NCBI GenBank assembly: GCA_036845225.1
Contig: DAIUEJ010000017.1
Span: 1 to 47,363, forward strand
Direction: 5' to 3'
Source: FEN-680 sp036845225
Lineage (GTDB): Bacteria > Actinomycetota > Geothermincolia > Fen-727 > Anoxymicrobiaceae
Length of the DNA: 47,363 bases
Shown here: positions 6,972 to 14,400 of the stretch, piece by piece
Layout of the letters: each line of letters begins with the position of its first letter
Position numbering within the stretch: position 1 is the stretch's first letter
Translations under genes and position numbers: made by a program
The notes under the pieces: model-generated
Databases searched by the model: none
What the model was told of the DNA's origin: nothing
Seen by the model: the letters and a program-made list of their open reading frames with translations, nothing else

Positions 6972-9344
6972 CTATCTGCCGGTATAGCCTTCGGCGAAAT
7001 ACCAGTGCGTGGCCGCGCCAGTAACCCCGCGCTCGCACGAGCCGCCCGCCTTGCCGAGGTACCTGAAGTACATCGAGCGCTCCACCACCACGGGGATGCT
7101 GCTGGTGACCACGGTGGACACCTCTTCCGCTTCGAGCCCGCCGATCTTGTCGACGGCGATCGTATATCGTGAGTCGGGGACCACCCTGTAAGTCTTGTCC
7201 ACGTAGCGCCCCCCGTTGAGCAGGAAGCGCACTGACACGGTGGCCGCCTCCCTGTTCGGGTTCGAGAGCAGGACGTAGGTGTCGAAGTCGTGCGCCGTGT
7301 AGCCCTCGGCGAGGAACCAGCTTGTGGAAGGCGCGGGCGTGCCGAAAGCGGCGTGCCCGCCGGTTATCCCGTTATACGTGAAGTACATCGCGCGCTCGGC
7401 CGCGATGCCGCAGTCCGCGTGGACCTTCGCGGAGAAAGCCTTCTGCTCCCACCCTTTCAGCTTGTCCACCTGGACGGTCTTCCTGGAGTGCGGACCGATG
7501 TCGACGTAGACGTCCTCGTTCTTGCCGTCGTCCGACTGAAGTGTCAGCGTGGCGTGCGCGACGGCGTCACCCATGTTCGCCAGCAGCAGGTAGGTGTCGA
7601 AGCCGCCGGCCGTATATCCTTCAGCGAAGTACCAGTCGTTGGAGAGGCTGGTGACTGCGCCGGAGTTGCTGCCTTCCTTTATGCCAAGGTAGTCGAAGTA
7701 CATCGAGCGCTCCACCACCACCGGCCTGGTGGCGATGACCCTGGTGGAGAACTCCGCCTGTTCCATCCCCTTGACCTGGTCAACCGCCACCGTATAGCGG
7801 GCCAGCGGCGGGACCTGGAAATCGAGGTCCCGGGTCTTTCCTCCGGGCTCCATGAAAGTCATCCTGACCTGCGAGGCCTCGGTGCCGGGGTTCTGCACCA
7901 GGACGTAGGTGTCGAAGCCGTAAGCCGTGCAGCCCTCCGCCAGGAACCAGGTCTGCGACGGCGCCGTCGCACCGGCGCTGACGTGCCCGCCCGGGTACTT
8001 GTCGAGGTAGCGGAAGTACATGGAACGTTCCGCAACCACCTGGCCCTGGGTGGCGTCCACCGTCGTGGAGGCCTCCTGGTTAATCAGGGTGTCGTCCATC
8101 TTCACGGTCTTGCGGCTGTGCGCCTCCAGCGTGACGTCAACGGGGACCTGGCGGCTGTCCTTCAACTCGTAGGTCACCCGCGCCTGCGCCGGGCTGTCCG
8201 ACGGGTTGGCGAGCAGGATGTAAGTGTCGAACGACTCCGGCTCCGCCTCTCCGATGACGCGCTTGCCGCACGCGAAGTGGTCCGAGTAGTAGCCGGACGC
8301 GATGGTGTCCACGCTCACCCCGGCGTTGCTGCCGGTCGAATGGATGAACAGCCCACGGCCGATGTACATGCCGGCGTGCCCGACGTAATCAGAGGAGCCC
8401 GGGTCCTTGTAGAAGAATATGGGGTCGCCGGGGAGCAGGCTCTCGCGGCCGAGGGTCTGGTAACGGCCGTCCTTGGCCTGATCGTCCGCGACGCGCATCA
8501 TGGGATACCCCAGGACGCTCTCCAGCACGTAGTAGGTCAGGCCGCTGCAGTCGTATCCGCCCTCGGCGTCGGACTCGCCTCCCCACACGTACGGATAGCC
8601 TATCTTCGCGAACGCGCTGGTAAGGGCCTTCTCGCGGAGCCTGCCGGCAAGAGGGCTCTGGCACTTCAGCCAGGTGAATGTCTCGTTGACGTAGTCGCGG
8701 CGCCAGCTGTCCGCCTGTTCGGCCGCCTGCAGGCTGAAAGCCATCTCGCCGCGTGGGTACCCCGCGGCAGGCCAGACCTGCGTGTTGCGGTACTTCAGGT
8801 GGAGGTCGTGGGCCACTATAGAGGCGCCGGTGTACCCGGGGCCGTAGGGCCATATCCCCCTGGCGTTTCCGGCGGTTCCGCTGAGCCCCAGACCCACCAC
8901 GATGCCGCTCAGGGCGCCGGCAGTCGTGTTCGGGTCGTACGGCTTGAACGAGCCGTCAGCGAGGGGCGCGATGTAGCCGTGCCGCACCGCTACGTTGGCG
9001 AAGCGGTAGCCCGGGTCGCTCGCGGGCAGGTCCTTGAAGGTGATCGTTGGGTCTGCGGCCTCACCCGTGTTCTTGAAGAAGCGGACCAGCGTGCAGGCGT
9101 AGTCGAGCCTGCCAATGGGATCGTTCGGGTGGAAGCCGCCGTCGGCCCCGCCGTTCATGTAACCCCTGCTGGTGACGTAGTCGATCGCCTGCTGTATCTC
9201 CGCAGGCTGGCCTGCCACGTCGGGGTAAGCGTTTGCGCGCGCGCCGGGCGCAGGCGCCAGGATGCCTCCGAACGCCAGCAGCGCCGCGACCGTGAATGCC
9301 GCGGCTGTCCACGTCCAGTTCCTGCGCGTCCTCGCCGCGCTCAT
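6972..9344 (-). CDS. Exported SLH + NlpC/P60 protein with four C-terminal WYxAEG modules
   Basis: About 790 aa. A signal peptide (R-T-R-R-N-W-T-W, hydrophobic core, A-R-A-N-A) is followed by about two SLH-type repeats (Y-P-D-V..., N-D-P-I-G-R and D-G-S-F-K-P), which bind cell-wall polymers. An NlpC/P60 domain (about residues 245-345) has Cys266 in YDCSGL, His323 in VGHAGMY and His335 in FIHST, the full catalytic triad. Four modules and a C-terminal WYFAEGYTGR tail follow. It probably cleaves peptidoglycan stem-peptide bonds at the cell surface. I chose ATG 9344 (CGAGGTGAG upstream), 4 bp after the amidase stop, so the two are almost certainly one operon. A start further upstream would overlap the amidase gene and lack a signal peptide. 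Confidence 0.92.
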   Translation of the reverse strand: MSAARTRRNWTWTAAAFTVAALLAFGGILAPAPGARANAYPDVAGQPAEIQQAIDYVTSRGYMNGGADGGFHPNDPIGRLDYACTLVRFFKNTGEAADPTITFKDLPASDPGYRFANVAVRHGYIAPLADGSFKPYDPNTTAGALSGIVVGLGLSGTAGNARGIWPYGPGYTGASIVAHDLHLKYRNTQVWPAAGYPRGEMAFSLQAAEQADSWRRDYVNETFTWLKCQSPLAGRLREKALTSAFAKIGYPYVWGGESDAEGGYDCSGLTYYVLESVLGYPMMRVADDQAKDGRYQTLGRESLLPGDPIFFYKDPGSSDYVGHAGMYIGRGLFIHSTGSNAGVSVDTIASGYYSDHFACGKRVIGEAEPESFDTYILLANPSDSPAQARVTYELKDSRQVPVDVTLEAHSRKTVKMDDTLINQEASTTVDATQGQVVAERSMYFRYLDKYPGGHVSAGATAPSQTWFLAEGCTAYGFDTYVLVQNPGTEASQVRMTFMEPGGKTRDLDFQVPPLARYTVAVDQVKGMEQAEFSTRVIATRPVVVERSMYFDYLGIKEGSNSGAVTSLSNDWYFAEGYTAGGFDTYLLLANMGDAVAHATLTLQSDDGKNEDVYVDIGPHSRKTVQVDKLKGWEQKAFSAKVHADCGIAAERAMYFTYNGITGGHAAFGTPAPSTSWFLAEGYTAHDFDTYVLLSNPNREAATVSVRFLLNGGRYVDKTYRVVPDSRYTIAVDKIGGLEAEEVSTVVTSSIPVVVERSMYFRYLGKAGGSCERGVTGAATHWYFAEGYTGR
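6975..8240 (-). repeat. Four WYxAEG/ERxMY modules in the NlpC/P60 gene
   Basis: Four [AV]-E-R-[SA]-M-Y-F motifs and four W-[YF]-[LF]-A-E-G motifs are present, with the last at the C-terminus. The array starts at S-F-D-T-Y-I-L-L without a preceding WYLAEG, the same permuted phase as in the SpoIID-like and amidase proteins. Confidence 0.88.
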
Positions 9345-9348
9345 CGGC

Positions 9349-11253
9349 TCACCTCGTGCAGCCTTCCGCGAAATACCACTGCAGTGCGGGCTCGACGGTG
9401 CCCATGGCACAGTGCCCGCCGAACTTTCCCTGATATTTGAAGTACATGGAGCGCTCGACCACCAGCGGGACCGGGCAGATGACGTGGGTCGAGAACTCGG
9501 CCGCCCCCATGCCGTCCAGCTCGTTAACTTTCACGGTCTGCCGCGACCGGGCCGCGACCTTGACGTCGATCTTCTTCACGGTACCGTCCGGCTTCAGGAA
9601 CTCGACGCCGGCCGTGGCGCTCTCTTCGCCGGGGTTCTCGAGGAGAACGTAGGTATCGAAGCCCTGCGCCGTGAAACCTTCTGCCAGGTACCACTGGGTC
9701 GAAGGCGCCGTGACCGCCGTGGAGTTGGTGCCCTCGGTTATCCCGAAGTAGTTGAAGTAGATCGAGCGCTCGACCACCACCGGCACGCTCGACTGCACCT
9801 CCACGGACAGGTCCGTCGATTCGAGCCCCTTTATCTCGTCCACGTGGATGGTCTTGCGGCTGTTGGGAGCGATCTCCTCGACGGTGCTGACCACCTTGCC
9901 CTTGGGGAGCATGTAATCGACCTTCACGGAGGCGTTCTCGCCGTTCGGGTTCTGGACGAGCACGTAAGTGTCGAAGCCTTTGCCGGTATATCCCTCCGCG
10001 AGGTACCAGTCCCTCGCCGGCGCGGTCACGCCGGGCGAGTCATGCCCGCCCGATTTGCCGTCGTGGTCCTTGAAGTACATCGGCCTCTCGACGACGACCG
10101 GCGATTCGGCGGTGACCTTGACGGAGAAGTCGGCCTTCTCGCAGCCGGGCACGTTGGCGCAGTCGAGCGTGAAGCGCGAATGCGGCTTCAGTGTGCAGGG
10201 GTAGTTGATGTTCTTGCCGTCAGAGCGCATGAAACAGACGTTCGCCGGGTTCTCCACCTCGGTGGGGTTCTGGATGCACACGTAGGTCCTGAAACCCCAG
10301 TCGGTCGAGCCCTCAGCGAGGTACCACTCGCGAGAGGGCATAGTGACGCCTGGAGCGTCGTGGCCTCCCCTGCCCTGTTCGAAGTTGAAGTACATCGCGC
10401 GCTCCGCGACGATGGGCACACCGTTGGTGCTGGTGACCATGGCGGAGAGGTCCATGTTGGGCTCCGGGTCGTCCACGTGGATGGTGTACCTGGACATGGG
10501 CTCGACGGTCACGTCCTGGATGTCCTCGCCGCCGCTGGTGTTCATGTAGCTGACCTGCACCTCGGCAGCCTTGGTCGCGTCAGGGTTCATCATAAGAAGG
10601 TACTCGTCGAACCTCCCGGGGTCCCTGAGGTAGTCGTCGATGCCGGCGGCGACCCCCGCGGCGATCTTCTGCCTGAACTTCGGGTCCTGCAGCATCTTCG
10701 CCTCGGCGGGGTTGGTGAGGAAGGCGCCCTCGATGAGCGCCGAGGTCATGTTGGTGTGCTTGAGCACGTAGAACCCGGCCTCTTTCACGCCCCTGTCGGG
10801 GAGCTTGATCCGACTGACCACTTCCTGATGGACGAATGTGGCCAGGCGCCGCCCGTCCTCCGAGTTGTAGTAGGCGTAGGTCTCGGTCCCTTCCGACTCG
10901 ACCGTGTAAGCGTTGTTGTGGATCGCCAGGAAGATGGTGGCGTTCGCGTTGTTGGCGATGTCGCAGCGCTCCTGGAGCGAAAGGGTCTGGTCGCTGGTGC
11001 GCGTCATGAGGACCTTGTAACCCTTGGCCTCGATGAGAGGCCGCGCGCGCAGGGCTATGTCCAGGTTGACGTCTTTCTCCTGGACCCCGTTATAGTTGGC
11101 GCCCGAGTCATCCCCGCCGTGCCCCGGGTCGAGGCAGACGAGGGCGAGGCCCCCTCCTGCCTGAGGGCGCGGCGCGGCCGCCGCGACCGGGCACGAGAGA
11201 GCCGCGACCAGTACGGCGATCAACGCTGCTGCTGCTGCTATTCTGCCGTTCAT
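9349..11253 (-). CDS. N-acetylmuramoyl-L-alanine amidase (Amidase_3) with four C-terminal WYxAEG modules
   Basis: About 634 aa. The signal peptide (M-N-G-R-I, Ala/Leu core, A-A-A-A-P) is followed by a complete Amidase_3 domain (about residues 36-210). The zinc ligands are His45 (DPGHGG), Glu59 (QEKDVNL) and His112 (AIHNNA), and the catalytic Glu is E175 (LIEGAFLTN). The enzyme should cut the bond between muramic acid and L-Ala in peptidoglycan. From residue ~215 (F-D-E-Y-L-L) there are four modules, and the protein ends in WYFAEGCTR. I chose ATG 11253 (GGAG 4 nt upstream, clean signal peptide); an upstream start at 11337 would add an unlikely leader lying over the hairpin. It is the first gene of an amidase-NlpC/P60 operon. 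Confidence 0.93.
   Translation of the reverse strand: MNGRIAAAAALIAVLVAALSCPVAAAAPRPQAGGGLALVCLDPGHGGDDSGANYNGVQEKDVNLDIALRARPLIEAKGYKVLMTRTSDQTLSLQERCDIANNANATIFLAIHNNAYTVESEGTETYAYYNSEDGRRLATFVHQEVVSRIKLPDRGVKEAGFYVLKHTNMTSALIEGAFLTNPAEAKMLQDPKFRQKIAAGVAAGIDDYLRDPGRFDEYLLMMNPDATKAAEVQVSYMNTSGGEDIQDVTVEPMSRYTIHVDDPEPNMDLSAMVTSTNGVPIVAERAMYFNFEQGRGGHDAPGVTMPSREWYLAEGSTDWGFRTYVCIQNPTEVENPANVCFMRSDGKNINYPCTLKPHSRFTLDCANVPGCEKADFSVKVTAESPVVVERPMYFKDHDGKSGGHDSPGVTAPARDWYLAEGYTGKGFDTYVLVQNPNGENASVKVDYMLPKGKVVSTVEEIAPNSRKTIHVDEIKGLESTDLSVEVQSSVPVVVERSIYFNYFGITEGTNSTAVTAPSTQWYLAEGFTAQGFDTYVLLENPGEESATAGVEFLKPDGTVKKIDVKVAARSRQTVKVNELDGMGAAEFSTHVICPVPLVVERSMYFKYQGKFGGHCAMGTVEPALQWYFAEGCTR
9352..10610 (-). 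repeat. Four WYxAEG/ERxMY modules in the amidase gene
   Basis: Motifs in order are A-E-R-A-M-Y, V-E-R-P-M-Y, V-E-R-S-I-Y and V-E-R-S-M-Y. WYLAEG occurs three times inside the array and WYFAEGCTR forms the C-terminus. Confidence 0.88.
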
Positions 11254-11273
11254 CCAGCTCCGATCAGAGGTCC

Positions 11274-11320
11274 AAACAAAAAGCCAGGCGCGCCCGGAGT
11301 ACACACTCCGGCTCCCTGGC
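11274..11320 (-). terminator. Intrinsic-terminator hairpin in the amidase leader
   Basis: On the minus strand GCCAGG (11320-11315) pairs with CCTGGC (11288-11283). Inside it CCGGAGT/ACTCCGG forms a perfect 7-bp stem with a 4-nt loop. TTTTTGTTT (11282-11274) follows immediately. It lies about 100 nt after the stop of the large glycosidase-like gene and about 20 nt before the amidase start. It may terminate the former or attenuate the latter. Confidence 0.75.
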
Positions 11321-11347
11321 AAAAGGATCGTATTCAATTGGCCAATG

Positions 11348-11353
11348 ATTATA
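11348..11353 (-). promoter_or_regulatory. -10-like TATAAT upstream of the amidase-NlpC/P60 operon
   Basis: A perfect TATAAT on the minus strand lies 95 bp before the amidase start. No good TTGACA is found 16-18 bp upstream. If used, transcription would start near 11341 and the leader would contain the terminator-like hairpin. Confidence 0.4.
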
Positions 11354-11421
11354 TCATGCTTTTACTTCTCTCATCGGCACCCTCAGTCCTTGCATTGAGA
11401 GTGGCCTCGAGATTCCGTCAT

Positions 11422-14400
11422 TCAGTAACCGCGGATCCCGATGGAGTCGGTCCCGCCGCTCCTGTTGTTGAAGTATACGGCCCTCTCGACGATGATCGGA
11501 CCGTCCGCCGTCACCCTGGTGCTGGCTTCCGCGCGTGGGAGAGTCTCGTTCATCGAGACCGTGAAGCGGCTGCGCGCCGCTACGGAATAGCTCCTGGTGG
11601 TGTTCACCCCGTCAGGCTCCATGAACGTCACAGATACTTTCCGGACCTCGTCGCCCGGGTTCTGAATCAGCACCCACGTCTCGAAGCCCTGGTCCGTGTA
11701 GCCTTCGGGAAGGAACCAGGTGCTGTCGGGCGTCGGGGTGCCGATGCAGTCGTGGCCGTCGCTGCGATTGTTCCAGTACATGGCGCGCTCGACCAGGACG
11801 GGGCTCTGTGCGCGTACTTTGACCGACACCTCGCTCGCGGGCAGGTAGTTGTCCACCCCGATAGTGAACCTGCTCTTTGGCGGCAGCAGGAACTGCTTGA
11901 TGGTGTTCGCGCCGGAGGGCTCCATGAAGGTCACGGTGATGTTGTTGTTGGTCGAGGCCGGGTTCTGGACCAGCACGTACTCCTCGAAGCCCTGGTCCGT
12001 GTAACCTTCGGCGAGGTACCACGTCTTCGATGGCGAGCACGCCCCTATCGAATCCGTGCCGGCGGTCATGTTGTTGAGGTACTGGGCCCGCTCCACGACC
12101 ACGGGGGCCGTGCTGTCGATCTGGGTCGATATCGACTGGGCCGGGATGATGTCATCGACGTGGATGGTGAACCTGGAGTGCGCACCCACCTTGTATTGCT
12201 TTGTCGTCGTGCCCGCGCCCGGCGTCATGAACTGGGCGGTGACGTCGGCGTCGGCCGCCCCGGGGTTCTGGATGAGGACGTACTCGTCGAAGTTGTCGGC
12301 CGTATACCCCTCCGCGAGGTACCAGGTCCTTGACGGTTGCGAGACGCCGATGGAGTCGTGGCCCGCCCTCCTGCCGCTGAAGTACATCGCCCGTTCGACC
12401 CCGACGGGCACGTCCGCCGCCACATATGTGCTGACCTCGGCGTCCGGCAGCAGGTCATTCACGGTTATGGTGAACCGGCTGTTCGCTGCGATCGTGTACG
12501 AGCGCGAGAGCGTCTGGCCGCCGGGCATCATGAAAGTGACGTTCGCGTTCGCCTGCACCGGGTTCGGGTTCTGGATAAGCACGTACTCCTCGAAATCGCC
12601 TCCGGTGGCGTTATGGCCGGTAAAACCCTCAGCCAGGTACCAGGTCTTTGACAGGTCGGGGATCGAGCTGTTCACGTAGACCGGGGTTGTCGCCGGGCGG
12701 ATCTCGTAGGCCGTGTTGTTGGCCGACGCGGCGATCTCGACGGTATAGGTCCCGTCACCGACCGCCCTTCCGGCGTCGTCGCGTCCGTCCCAGGTGAAGC
12801 TCTGCTGCCCCGCGGACAGGCTCGACTGCGGCCAGGTCTTCACGATGCGTGCGCCCTCCCAGACGGTTGCGTTGACCCTGGCGGCGAGCGGCAGCGTGTA
12901 GGACACGGTTGCGCTGTCGTTCACCCCGTCCGAGTTGGGGCTGATGGCGTGGCTGCCCGCGCCCAGTGAGGTGACGTCCTTCATCCCGCGCGCCGCCACC
13001 CTGGCCGGCAGCAGCGCCCTGTTGGTGAAGACGGGCGCTCCCCCTGCGCTCGGGAAGTACATGGTGGGGACGCGGGAAGCGGGGTCCGCGTTGCCCCAGT
13101 CAGCCCGCTCGAGCACCGGGATGCGCAGCGGGTAGGTGGTCTTCTGGTAGAAGAGCGCGCCGTTGGGCGCGTCCAGGGTGAGCCCAGCGACGGCGTCCAG
13201 CAACCCCAGGGCAGCCGCGCCTCTGGGGTAATACCCGAGGCTCTGCCCGTAGCTGCTGCTTGCCGCACCGGGGACGCCGGTGCCCGTCCTGCCCGCCCCC
13301 TTGCCCGCGCCGACGTCGGCCTGCCAGGGGACGCTCGAGGCTGACGCCCCGGACGCGCTCTTGCCGCCGGGATAGGTCACCACGTCCCAGAACGTCCCGC
13401 TCATGCTCTCGCCGAAGTACTTCTCCAGGCTCCAGTAGCGCGTGCTGAGGGCAAGCGGGTTGTCGTTGTGGAGGCTGGTCCCGAGCTGGCAGGCGACCTG
13501 GTCGCGCCACAGGTTCTGCGAGACCCATTCGTTATACTGGTCGTAAGTGGAGTGCGGGCAGCCATAAGTCTTGAGCGTCCTCTCCGTGGCATTGACTATG
13601 TCGGTGCGGAACTTCGCGGTGTTGCCGGAGGTGACGCCGGCCGACCGCGTGCCGCCGAGGATGTAGAGCAGGCCGTTGCCCGGATATATGCTGTAGGCGT
13701 TCATGTCCGCGGCGGCCATGGCCTGGTCGCTGCAGACCGCGAAGTGGTCGGAGAGCCACATGTCGTATTCGAGGGTCTGGTTGATGAGCGCGACCTGGCC
13801 CCTGCACTTGGAGGCATATCTCAGGTCAGGCGATGGCAGGCTGAGGGCCATCTCGCGCGCGGCCTGGTACGCCCCCAGGCACTTGGTCCCCAGGTACACC
13901 TGGTCCTTGGCGAGCTGAATGGCGAGCGATCCCTGGTCCACCGTGTTCTGCGTGTAGAGGTCGGGCAGGCCGTTCTTGTTCTGGTCGCAGTTCGCGATGA
14001 AGTCCACGAATTTGCGGACCACCCCGAACTGCTGCTGGACGAACGCCCCGTCGCCGGTGGTCTTCCAGTACTTGTACAGGAGCAGTATGAAGTTGGTGTT
14101 CTCCTCGACCGCCATGTTGGAAGGGTAAGCCTGGCCGTTGGCGTTGTCGCCGATCCCCATGTCGTGAGAGAGGTAGGTCCCCTGCGGGCATGTTTTGAGG
14201 TACAGAGACCACTCGCCTATGACGGTCTTCAACAGGGACGGCCAGTAATCGAAGTAGAACCAGGCGTCGTTGTACTCGACGTCCACCGTGCTGTGGTACC
14301 GGCAGCTCGAGCCTTCCCAGACGCTGAACCAGTCCCTGCCGTCGTCGGAGTGCGTCCACCATGTGTTGGCGATAAAGCTCTGGAAACCGCAGACGATGTT

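Noticed and set aside
11254..11421. Cyclic di-AMP or other known riboswitch upstream of the amidase
   Set aside because: The space between the -10 and the start is only ~90 nt and I recognise none of the conserved riboswitch blocks; only a terminator hairpin is supported.
7290..12333. Long open frames on the plus strand opposite the NlpC/P60 and amidase genes
   Set aside because: They are rich in Arg/Val/Gly with no recognisable domain, run antisense to proteins with clear catalytic motifs, and are expected from GC-rich third positions. The same applies to long antisense frames at 13468-15315, 21804-23708 and 25085-27577.
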